NCBI GenBank assembly: GCA_028564675.1
Contig: JAOVVO010000009.1
Span: forward strand, 186,001 to 250,000
DNA: 64,000 nt
Source: Onchocerca lupi
Lineage: Eukaryota > Nematoda > Chromadorea > Rhabditida > Onchocercidae
Direction: 5' to 3'
Shown here: one piece after another, positions 12,555 through 25,100 of the stretch
How the letters are laid out: the number at the start of each line of letters is the position of its first letter
How positions within the stretch are numbered: position 1 is the first letter of the stretch
Translations under genes and position numbers: made by a program
The notes under the pieces: generated by a model
The model's database searches: none
What the model was told of the DNA's origin: nothing
The model's input: only the letters and a program-made list of their open reading frames with translations

Positions 12555-15500
12555 TCTCTGCAGCACTCGATTTTTTTTATTAAAATTCCTTAAAGTTAAA
12601 AAAGACGTGAAATCATATTCTCATTTACTGTTCATGTTCTATTCATTGTTTCACATTTTAATGCATTGCTAACATATATAGCATATCATATCATCACAAT
12701 TCTAAGACAGCATTTTCAAATTGTTTACTTCACTAACTTAACTTTTCCATTGTTCTAAAACCTCTCAGTAGGGTTTGTAGTTCTTCCTTAGTAATAATCT
12801 ATTGAGTAAGCTGCTTATATATTTGCAAAACAATCAATCTAAGCAAGCATGCCTGAAATTTCATGTCAAGAACAGTATTTTACTTTAATCTTCTTTGCTA
12901 TAGTAGTACTGAATTTGACAGTTGTTAAACTTGAGATTCACGGGGCAAAGCTTGTAATATACGCCTTTGCAGGTTAAATTCTAGCACGAGCTCTCAGAAT
13001 ACGGCCTATCCTGATGACCAGTTGACCCGATACATGACCCCAATTAACTATTCCCTCAAGTTTCAACAAAGTTCAAATATCTGTAGCCGCGAAATACCCT
13101 TCTCATATGTGTGTCTGAATGCGAGGGACGGACAAACAAGTTTGACGGCGGTGGAAGATCATGCGAGATATTGTTTGATTGTATGTGGCGGTAGTTTCTC
13201 GCTTGACGAATTTGTCAGTAGTTTATGACTAAGGTCAGGGAGACTATTCGGCTCACAAATTTGATCTGTGGCGCTCTAATCAGAATAATCAGTGACTTAA
13301 CTAGAATCCATTTTGCATATTTCATCAAATTACTATTGAATTATTTGAAATGCAGTTACAAGTAGATGAGTACGCCCAGGCGGCAATGTCGCGTGTTGTT
13401 TATAGAAATCCATTCGTATAGAATGATTGGTTTCGAGTCTGTCAAATAGCTTCTTGAAATTGTAACGTTACTGGCAGGTAAAAAAAATTACATTTTGTGA
13501 ATAATATTTCAAAATTTCTTTTGAGTTCCAAAGTAATTCATGTTTTGAAATAACTACATATTTTGTAAGTCGTAGCTAATGTGAAATGGTTAAAAAGAGA
13601 CAAATCTAACAATAAATTTCGGTATTCTCCAATGATTAACATCAAATTTGTAATAAATAAGTTTTTTTTTTTTTTTTTTTTTTTTTGCGTAAAACCTATA
13701 AATTAACGGTATCTTATCTCATTTGTTGATAAAAAAGGCTTAAGACATTCGACTGAAAGTTAAAATATTGGATACCACAAACAATGATGTCCTTCCCTAC
13801 AGTTTCATTAATGCCATGTCATTATTAACGTGAAAATGATTGCCAATTCTTCATGTCATTGTTGGAAACAGCTTCTGAATTAGCATAATTAAAAAACATT
13901 ATTTTCAGATTCGATTAGATTTTTATGCTTTCAAGATGAGAAAAAAGTAGAATATAACGTCTGAATTTAATGTACAAATGAATAGTTTTTTTTTTTTTTT
14001 TTCTAATTTCTGATCAGCAATTCTTGGAAAATTTTTTTCGAAATACGTTATGCGAAGTACGTAAGTATCATAGTTTAATGATTTTTAGTTTTGTTGTTGA
14101 ATTACTAATCAAAAAAAAAAGATGTGTTTGTGTTTTTTTTAATAATATTACTAAAGAATAAGGTTTTTATTGTTTGCCGCCAACCAAGAATTATCAGTTT
14201 GTGATGAAGCATTTTGAGAAAAACATCTTTACAATTTAACTATGCTCCGTTTTAATTATAAGCCTGGAATCGCTAAACAATATTCAAAATCATATATTTA
14301 TTTGGTTGACTAAGATCGGATTCTTTTTTGATTTTGAAATTTTTTAGTAATTTTACTAATATTTAAATTATTTATTTGTTGTTGAGAAAGTCATTTTGTG
14401 ACAGCATCGATATTAACAAATATTTTAATTATTTAGTCCTACCACTAAATCGTCGTTATAAATATCATAGTATTAGTCAGGAGATACTAATGCTTATTCT
14501 AATGCTTGATTTGCAACTTTTTTATAGGTAATAGAAAAATCTCAATAAAATCATTGAACAGGCTAATATATTTACTTGAAGTGGAGGTAAAAATTAGCGA
14601 GAAACAACAGGGAAGATATAAGTGAAGCTAATTGTTGAAGAGCTACACCCTTTTTGGCAAAAACTATTCTTAAGCCACAACGCTCATAAGTACTTAATTC
14701 TTTAGGATCTAGGCTAATCGTGAAGTAGTTATAGTGATTGAAAAAGAAAGGAAGAAATGATTGCAAAATAAATATTGATTTTTATGATGTCACAAGAAAA
14801 TATGAATACCTTCAGTTCAATATCAGCTATGATAAGATCGCTAACAGCTAAAGGTTTCAGCGGAATATTTCAAGTGGGCAAAACTACATATGAATCTCCG
14901 AAAAGTAAAATGAGAAGCAACTCGATGAATGATTCAAGAAATATGAAACTTACATACATGCCATTTGTTTCTGAAAAATTATGCAAAGAATTTGAAAAGA
15001 AAAAATTGTTCCATCTAATTTTCAAAGTATTTCGATTTCCAAAATGGTTCGTTCCATCGAATGGTTTATATACAAATTTAATTTTAAGCATGAAAATGAA
15101 ATATTCAACTTCCCTCTCCTGTTTCTTTATTTGCATTACTCATGCAATTTGTTTTTATTGAAAAAGCAAGAAAAAATAGAAATGCATCAAAAATACGTGA
15201 TTGGTATAAATTTAAAATTGGAAATTCTACAGTCATAATCATGGCATTCAATTAAACTCAGTGTTCGATGGCTCATTTTACTTCACAATTAATTTACGTT
15301 TTAACATGCAGCAGTTCTGTCTGCATCTTTTTCTTTTCGAAACAGCATATTACTCCAGATTGTTTACCAGAATCTCTTTTCCATAGTTTATATCATCACC
15401 GTTTTTACACTCATCTGTTCTTTTTCTCTCATCCTTTTTCTGACTTGCTTTTGCAGGCAATGAAGTCTCGATTTGACTATCTGATCGTATTTATTAAAGA

Positions 15501-16121
15501 ACACAGATTTTTCCTGCCAGATCTTTGCCATCGAGGCTTTAGAAATTCTTGTAAAATATCTCGAGTGTTCGCTCAAGCGGAGATACTGACAGAAAACATC
15601 AAATTTAATTCCAATTAAATTGTGCAGATTGTACGTTTGCGAGTATGAGTTTCAAATCAATTACATAATTTCCTTCAAACCAGAAGACATCCAAAAATCC
15701 CAAACAATCCAACAGTCTCCAAGAAAAAGAACTGACCAAGAATTTCGCTGACAATGCATTCAATGTGACTCTTGCCATTTCCTATCATTTTTAAAATTTG
15801 ACAGATTGGGAATTTTTAGATTTCATTCAAAATGCACAGTCTTCAAACTCTACCAGAATAGAAGCATAGGTCCAACAAATTGTCTAATTGACATGGTAAT
15901 TTATAGATTTCAGGCGTAACAAAAAATATATTTAATGCCATGAAGTTTTTCAGAACAAGAGAGAAAGTACGAGATATATATTATTCAGTGATATAGCTCT
16001 CTTTTATTAACAATTAGTGAAATTATGGGCACTTCTCTTGCAAATAATAACAATGAGCAGATAAAAAAGTCATTAAAAGCAAAGTAAAATTATGCATCAA
16101 TATTTAAAACTGTGTATATAA
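12555..16121. other. Intergenic region between rad-50 start and max-1 stop
   Basis: No convincing gene. It must hold the rad-50 promoter and the max-1 3' UTR. Poly-T tracts occur at about 13660-13690 and 13985-14005. About 12950-13430 is visibly richer in G+C and CpG than its surroundings and contains a 68-codon plus-strand frame (13022-13228) that I do not trust as a gene. A 116-codon plus frame at 15268-15618 shows no recognisable domain and lies within expectation for chance. Confidence 0.6.
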
Positions 16122-19100
16122 TTATGAACTTCGGATTGAAAGCTTCCAAATCAATTTCTGACACCGTATATATTCCGCCAAATGACATGTGAGCTGAAAA
16201 ATTTTATATTTGTCGCCTTAATTTTACTCTTATCTTGGAGTACGATGGCTTCAAACTTTCGTAGCAGAATTTCAGTTCAAAAAGACGCATAAATTGCTTT
16301 TGGAGCTCGTTTAAAAACTCATAAATTAGAACTTTTACTGAAAAATTAGACAAAATAATACTGACATAAAAATGACCTGATCAATATTTCTTGAAGGCAT
16401 TGAAAAAGTTAATCTTTCTCGCGCCGTTTCTTCAGGATGGGCTTGAGGTGGAAGTACTCTCTCAATGGTGAGCATAAAATCATTGTGATAACCGCCGAAC
16501 GAGACTAATCGATGATAAGGAATACTTCTTATGAGATCCTGTAAATTTCACAAGTACAATGCAAACTAATTCAAAAAAGCATATTGCTTTTGTACATAAT
16601 GATTGAACTAAATGAGGCCAGTATTTCTCGAATGAACTTTTTCGAGGGGAGACTTCAAGTACTAACATTATTCTTATGTCGCAAATACAAAAACTACCGC
16701 TATCGCTAAGCATTTTCTGGCGCTAAATGTCCCAAGTTATAAGCATCATTATGCACAAAAGTATTCTATATATTTTGTACCAATAATTTATACTTGGATT
16801 TCAGCAACAACTAAACAAAAATAAACTAACAAGCTGACGAAAAGTGAGCAAATGGACGCCTTGATCATTGAGGGCAATGAACAAACTTTCGTCATTGCGC
16901 ATCTTCATTCGTGCTTCCGTAACAAATGACCCGAAAAAGCGCCACTTCCGTAAAACAACTAGTATAATGCGAATGCAATCCGCTGTTGAGGTATCACACA
17001 ATTGCGACCAATTCGTTTCGAGATTTAATCTGAAATCCATGTAATAATTCAAATAAAAATATTTTTCGCGAAATTCTTATTCTAATCTAAATCGATATTA
17101 TAAAACAAAACGTGACTCTTGAAAGTAACCTTAAAATAGCCAAAATAAACTAGGAATTTAATCTGATCTAACCTTAATAATCGTTCACAGCCAACATCGA
17201 GCAGCTTTGAAGGATAATAAGTGGTTATAATTTCACGGAATTGTTCATCAGATATCTTTCCCATGTTTCCATACTTGAGCTGAAATATATGCTACTATTA
17301 GAGCCAAAGTAGCGGAGAAGTAAATATAACTACATTATCATACATCTGCATAAAAATATGGAAATAACTTACCTGAGCATAAACAGCTGCTAGCTCCTCT
17401 GCTAATTCGCTGCTCAACGGCACTCTTCCAGCAACAATTTCATTAGCCATCCGATGAACCAAAAATGCGCGTTCCATCGGTGTTTCTGAAAAGACGAGAT
17501 GACTCCAATATTGTCTCTGTCGAAGAGATAACTTTATCCGAGCAACATCATCAGTGACACGTCCACACTTATTGTCCATCAATTCACGTTCCCAACGTGA
17601 TATACAATCGCATAACTGAAAATAATTGAAAAAATAACTCAATTTTTTTGGCAACTTTGTCAAATTCTTCTTGGTTATTTCAAAAAATCTGATAAAAGAT
17701 TTCAAGGAAATCAAGAAATAACGATTATAACACATCCGAATTTACCTTTTGTTTGCCTTTTAGAAGAAGATAAGAATTCCGTTCCAATGGGTCCTCCACG
17801 TACAAAGCGTAACCACTCAAAAGCGCTGGTCGTAAACCACATTTCACACATAAAGTTGACAAACAATCTCCGATAAGTGTGGAACCATCAAAATCGATTA
17901 TCTTGAAAGTTCTTCACATTAGCAATATATATAAATTTTTCATTGTTAATGATTAAAAATATTAGAAAAAAAAAACAACAACAAATAAATAAGAAATAAA
18001 AAATCAAAGGAAAATATCAGTTCTTGAAAACTAAACCATACTGTGCAACAAAAACATTTAATGTCATGTAAGTGCTGGTATTCACAGTCATTGCAAAAGA
18101 TTGTAAGATATCTATCTTTTTTTTTTGATTGTAAGATATCTATCTTTCTTTTTTGCAGCTTACTTGATATTCATTAGTTGGTAGCAATACTGGTATGCTA
18201 TGTGGCATATTAGTTGAAGTTGGATCCCTGGTTAATATAGAGATTGCTTCAAGTTTACTTGGTCTTTCTGTTCGTCCACGGGCTTTTAGACAACGATTAA
18301 AAGCATGCAAACAATACAATGCGAAATTACCTTCATCACATCTTAAAAAATGATAAATTAAATACCATAAAAGTGTCATGTTTTAGAAAGTATATGCAAT
18401 GTTGAAAACATTAAAAAAATGCATTCTATTATAATTTCAGCTCTGATTTAAAGTAAAATTTTGCAACAAGTAAAAATACTTACAAGAATGAAAAGGTAAG
18501 GAGAAGGATGGGGCATACATTAAAACAGAAATATAAAACTGAGACCTTTTTTCACTCCATCTCTCGATATGTCGACGAAGCAACCACAAAAGAGAATATT
18601 GCCGAGGTGTAAATAATGGTGTCGTTAAAGCCATTAATTTCCAAGCCTAAAAATAATTAAAATTTTGCATAATTTTCGCCATTACTACAACATGATTCTA
18701 ATCAATCCAATTCCAGTTTAAAAGAAGAATGAAAATTTCAAATTAGTAGTAAATGTATGAAATAAATCTCTGTTAAGTGATAGTATTAAAGTAATGTTTA
18801 ATTAAGTTCGCATATTAATTATAGTAAATAATTCTTTAATTCTGATTAAAACAGAATTGGTTCAGAAAAAAGAAGGCAATATGTACCTGAATTCCATATG
18901 ACATAGAACCAGACGTAAGCTTTATCAAATTAGCATAAAGCTCATTTTTAAGCAAATCACTTGACATCGCTGTAGTAAGAATATTTTGCGCGAGATCAAT
19001 ATGATATTGCACTCCTGTTGGTCTCATCAACACCGAAGTAAACATGAAACATGCCCGACCAAGTTCCAGTGCTTTCTTTTTGAGTGTTTCATCTAATACT

Positions 19101-22100
19101 GTTGTTAAAGTTTCCTTTGGCCTTTCTTCACATATCGTCAAAAGTACATCATTCCACAATGAATCCTCTACAAAGGAAAAATATTATGAGACTAGCTGAA
19201 TTGACCACGCTCCGCGTGGTCAATTCAGCTAGTGTATGAGGGCCCGTCACGCTTCGCATGTCCGGCTCCAGTTAATCTATACAAATAAAAACATCAATGT
19301 TCATTTATTCAAAATCTTAAGCCTCCGAAAGTTCTTAAACACGCGCTTTATTCATACTAATTCAAAATATTAGATATCTACAAGTTTTTACCTATTGCTT
19401 TAAATCTTGACACAACTCTGCATTCGAATAAGCGCATGTTTTTTCACAAGCGTTGCTGTAGGTCAATCTGGTTAAGTGGAAAAAAAGAAAGGAGAAAGCG
19501 CATGTTCCTAGTGTTGGGAAAAAACTGATACTTTGTAATTTGATTTGTAGTTTGGTTGTATTGGAGACTGATTCTTGCTATTATGGTTCGGCCAAGTCAG
19601 CAATAGGTGTTAGAAGGTTTTTGTGTCTTTTGTGACAGAGATGAATACTGTTGAGAAAGGTTTTATTGATTGATGAAGAGTGCTTCTTCGTAAGTAACAA
19701 TTATCAGAGAAGATCCGGGCAAATTAATCATTGGGTTATTCTTTCCTTTGTCAATAATGGAGAATACTATTCAAGTGAATTGTCCAATCATTTCTACTGT
19801 TGTGTCGCTTTGAACTATCGAACTGGAACCCTTGGAACTCCGAACTGTTGCTGTTGCTGCGTCGATCTTCGTCGTTTATCTGTGAATTTTGGTGGTAAAC
19901 ATGTTTTTCGTCCCTTTGAAACTATGTCGCGCCGCTTGACCTTTAGTATTTCTTGTTTACAATTATTGTCACGGCGTTATTTAACATTTTTCAGTTTTCG
20001 CCCACATATAATATGTTTAATTGCACAATACTTGTGGGTATACAATATTTTTTGTTGTTCTACTGTCTGTGTAGATACAGAGATTGTCTGGTTTGCTGAC
20101 TCTAGAACACGCAACATAAAATCGTCCATGTGAGAAGCAATCCGTCTCTAGATCTAAACCGCACAATTCTAAAGATTGACTCTGAGCTTTGTTGATGGTG
20201 AATGAAAACGCCAATCGAATTGGGGATTGCAATCTCTTAAACTGAAATGGCATTTCCATTGGAATCATAGGAATGCGAGGAATAAGGACATCTTCATCTT
20301 TGAAAGGTCTTGTCAAGATTGTTATCTCCAGACATTGCTCATTAATTTTTTTACTGCAAGCCGCGTGCCGTTGCAATGTTTTAGCTAGATGATATTTCGT
20401 AATATGATAATTGGCACACCGATTTTCCATTGCAGTACGTGCGATGGCATCCCTGGCAGATCGAGTGAATTTAAACATTTAAACATTGGATTCGTAACCG
20501 CTGCATCTGCTTCCACAACAGTGTCGACGGACTTATATGTGACTTCTCGATTTGAATGTTAGACTATATAATGTTGTTAAGTTCGTCGACGTCTTTGTTC
20601 TTAGCCGGAAGAATAGCTCGTACACTCAGCTAATCGTAATTCTCATAATTGGTTTAAATATTGGGAAATACTTTTTCAACCAACTCTTCTTTTGATGTTA
20701 AACTGCAAAAGTTATGAAGCAATGAAATTCATCCTGTGGTCAGATCAACCGGCATCTTTCCGTTCCCAATTTCTAGCAATATGAAAATATTCCAGCTAAT
20801 CGATCGTTTTGCAGCTAAACACGCATATTTGTTGTTAATTTTAACGTCTTTACGTGTCGCCACAAAGTAGAGTATTTCAGACAAGCAGTTATTTCGTCCG
20901 CTGTTCGCCTGAAATCTCCTGCATTAATGGGTTCCCAAATGGTCTGATATTTCCAAGCAAATCTTGCAATGATCGACAAAAAGCCTCGACCGATTTCTTG
21001 TGCGCCATTGTACATTCATCCCAAACAATAAGTTTGCATTTTGCAATACTTTTCCCATGCCGGATGTTTTGGAAATCTTGTATATGGAAGTTTCAATGAA
21101 TTGCATGCTCAATGACAATTTCAAAGCGGAATGAGCAGTTCTTCCACCTGGTAGCAATGCTGCAGCTATTCCGGACGATGCAAGAGCCAAGGTTATGCCA
21201 TTTTGGGATCGAATTGTTGCCAGAATCAATCTAATAAGTAAAGTTTTACCAATTCCTCCTAGTGCATCTAAAAAGATTTCTCCAACACCTTATTGATAGT
21301 TGGCATTATTTGACCGCAAATGCCTTTTTGCTCAAATATTAGCTTGGGAATATTTGATTGCACATATGACAAAAGATCAGTCGTGCGTAATTTTGTTCGC
21401 GACGCACTTCTACATCGAGCGGAGAAGCAGCAGATCGATTCGGAGATGGCATTCCCAACTGATTGAGAACTTTGTTTGAGATTTGTAGGCATAAGTTATA
21501 GATAGATGGATAAAAATAAACAAATAAGGCTATAATGTGAATAAAATTTCAAAAAAAAAAAAAAAAAGGATTAGTATCAATTGTATTAAATTATAAGTCA
21601 CCAATACTTCCGATGGATTTGAATACCTAATCTATGGAAAAGTGAAGAAGTTATGAGTTAATACTTTAACATTAAATTTACATCAAATTAGGTTAAATTG
21701 AAATTCAGTCCGAGAAGATTAACTGAGCGAAAAATTGATCCTAAGAGATATTTAGAATTAATATAATAAAATTTCTTTAGATTTAATTGATTCCTTTTTT
21801 CAAACAAATTAAGCTAATTTTTATTAAGGAAAAAGAATTCCAATTTCGAATTTTAACAGGTATTTAAAATTTCTCTTTCAGATTTGTTACAAATGCAAAA
21901 ATTTTTATATTTATATGCCATATCAGAAAGCATTTAAATTTTTTCATCATTTTTTCCTTCTTTCCTTGGATAAATCCACGTAATGTAATAAGCATAGCAA
22001 CAGAGAAAGAGAAGTAGGAGGTAGAGGGAAAATGAGAGAAAAAAAGGAAGACAGATTATTATTAGAGAGATGGGAGGGAGAAGGAAAATGAGAGAAAAGA

Positions 22101-25100
22101 AGGAAGGCGGAATCAACAACCCCGCCTCCTCACTTACTTATAGTTGTCACGCTCGTGATAAATGAAAAAAAGTATGTTTATATAACAGCACGCGCCTATT
22201 CGTATGGTAAGGTTGTGTCAAAATTTGAAAAGAATCGGTGGAGAACTTGCGGAGATCACTAAGAAGTAACAGGTAGCATTTACATTTTTATTTATATAGA
22301 TGAATGTTGCAATGTTCTTTTTGATGAAAATAAATGAAATCTTTTGACCAATATCAAATTCTTTCTTACGGTGATTTGAAAGCCATTAACGCAACGGAAG
22401 AACTTGAAAATTTGCATCAAATTTTGAGAAATAATAGAAAAGCTGAGAAAAACCGAAACTTGTTCTTATAAGCAAAAAGAATGAAAAGCGATATTCGTTC
22501 TTTCTTCCATATAAAAGATAAATTTGATATTTCCGACTAATTATAGATTGAAAAATAAGTAAACCCTTAGTCAATTACAACAGCACAGAAAAATTTGTTT
22601 TTTCGAAATATTCACTGACGAAAAGAGCATAGATTGGATTCCATCCGAAAAAGATATTATGCAGATTTGTAAACGAAAAAATGCTTTAGTAAAAAATATT
22701 TTTACCGTCATCAACATTTTGTGTCATCATTCTTTGTATGAGTATCTCGAAGGCAGTTCCATTAAATGTTGCAGCATTAGCGGCCTTTTCCAAATAATAG
22801 ATCCATTTTTCTTTTTCTTCAGCACTTCGCAAAACAATGTAAACTGGGTCGACATTTGCAATCTAAAGCCGTGATTCAGGAGAGTGCATGCAAAAATGAG
22901 CACACAATAGATGAAATTATATTAATTACAGAAATTTTATAAATTAATTTAATGAAACCAAAAAGAAACCGAAAATGTTAACTGCGATAAGAAAGACCTC
23001 AATTGAGATAGTGTGATCGAATTCTTTTATATGATTTTCATTTTGTTCATCAGAACTTCCACTTGATTCATCAGCAGCAGTTTTTATTTTATCACAGATA
23101 TGTGCGCCCCGCAGATACATATGGGAACATGGAACCTAAAAATGATCATATAACAGTAACATTCTTTACCAAAAACTATGCCATATATATATCATATTAA
23201 TCAAAGAAAAACAAAAATTTCTAACCCGATCATCAGAATTCTTGAAAAACAGCAATTTATTATCTACTATGGATGCGAAAAAACGTCGTGTACTACCACA
23301 TTTTGCCTGAAATTTACATTACAATGATTTCGTTTAGCCATTAAAATGGAAAAAAACAACTCTGTTTATATTTGGTAAAAAATAAAATGTTAGATACTTA
23401 ATTAACGAAAGTGGAGCTGTTAATCTCAATCAAGCAATTTCTTACTGAGAAAAATTATTAGAGATTATTAAAAATTTCTCATCAAGAGGTACCAAAATAT
23501 TGCATCACCTTTATGACATAGCCATTAATGTCAGCATTAAGACCAGTGGCACGTTGGCTAACATCAGAAATAGTTGCAGTACGTAAACTACGAGTAAGAA
23601 TAGCAATCCATTCATCAGTAGCACGATCTGATTCGGCTGCATAACAGTACTCGCTGTTTGCAGTCGTTATCTATAAGTATGGGACTATTCTTTCGTAAAG
23701 AATGGTTGTTATTTCTTTTCTTTTTCAAAAAAAAGAAAAAAAATTTATAGTTCGTTTATTTCGCTCTATTACATCTTCCACTATAACAACAGAAAATAAT
23801 AAAAGTGCTGAGAAATAGAACTTTAGTAAAAAAAAAAAAAAAAAAAACCTGCAAACCGTAACCCATTTTGTTGATCAGCTTTGTGACTGAACGAATATCG
23901 GACATTGCAATTCTAATAAGTGGTTCTTCGCCCTTTAAATGATTTTTCTGCAAATTTTTTCCATGGATGAAAATGTAAATAAATGAAAATAACGAGTAAA
24001 AGATAAGCATAGATTTATTGGATTTTTATTAACTTAACTTTAAATTCAACAAAAGCCTGCTTTTTAATAGAAATTAAAGAATTGAATTATTGAAAAGGCT
24101 GCAATGAAACCTAAAACAAAAATAGGATTGAATGATACCAAGGTATTAACTAAACAAAAATGGGACTGGATGATACAAAGTATCAACTGACTTGCGTTCT
24201 ATATAAAGTAAGAAAACCATTCTTGAACACGAAATAACGTCTTTTCAGCGACTTGAGTCTATTATCAGTCATCTGTATCAAATAACCACATTTTTCTAGC
24301 TAAAATAACAATTAATTAACCAAAAAGATTGAAAAAACAGAATTCCTGTTTAGGATTTAGTGTGTTTCCAAATGAGAAGAGTAGACAAATTAGCCTACAG
24401 GTTCAGTAGAACTGATTAGAGTTGATCTGATATCTTGACTTGCATCTGGTGGTACCGCATAATCCCCTTCCTTAATACTCATGAAATCGATGCGACTTTT
24501 ATGCTGATTTGATGACCTTGAGCTCTCACCAGAACCGCGTGAAGGAGACGAACACAAGTCACTTGTCTAAAAGATATACGTTTTTTATTTCGGTATTTGG
24601 AAACTGAAAAATTATCACCATTAAGGGATGAGAATTTCGTAGAAAAAAGGCTGCTTACATTATCACTCATATTTCTATTCAAGATACCACTGCACTGAGC
24701 CAAATGATCGTCATTTATAACTGTACTAAGGCAGCGTTCTGCTATTTGATATAATTTCGTCTCCTGCAAAATATCTGAAATATATTCGGAGCAAAGTATT
24801 AAGCATATATAGAAACATTAGATTCGATTTCCTAAAAAATGATTAGAATTGTGTAGTTGTTCCAGAATCCACGTCTTAGACCAGAGCAGTATAATTACCC
24901 AATACTTACCCACTGACTTGGTGGCTTATGTAACGGTAAGGCAGGAGGATGCTGCATCACTGTATTGTAAGTATCTGACCTCAACAAAAAAAGTTCGTTC
25001 AGATTTACATAATCGGCAACATCCCTGAAAATTTCGCATACAAAAAATGAAAATTGCTGTCAAAAAATTCAACTCTGAAGCATTAAATACTCGATTAAAA

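Larger units (their letters stand above)
19192..22300 (-). mobile_element. Helitron copy 2, both termini intact, internally deleted, in a max-1 intron
   Basis: On the minus strand the element starts at 22300 with TCTATATAAATAAAAATG after host A and ends at 19192 with CTAG before host T. This is the canonical Helitron A/T target without duplication. The 3' end is a 19-bp perfect hairpin. Within about 3.1 kb lie only helicase remnants; no Rep (HUH) nuclease domain is visible, so it is non-autonomous. It sits in the max-1 intron between exons 22706-22862 and 18887-19167, in the same orientation as the host gene, and its 3' end is only 24 nt from the exon. Confidence 0.9.

Noticed and set aside
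15268..15618. 116-codon plus-strand frame downstream of max-1
   Set aside because: Same chance argument; composition is phenylalanine- and serine-rich as expected from T-rich DNA.
16541..16830. Possible additional MAX-1 FERM exon on minus (77-codon frame)
   Set aside because: The flanking exons join in phase and give a continuous FERM F3 lobe; the frame has no FERM features.
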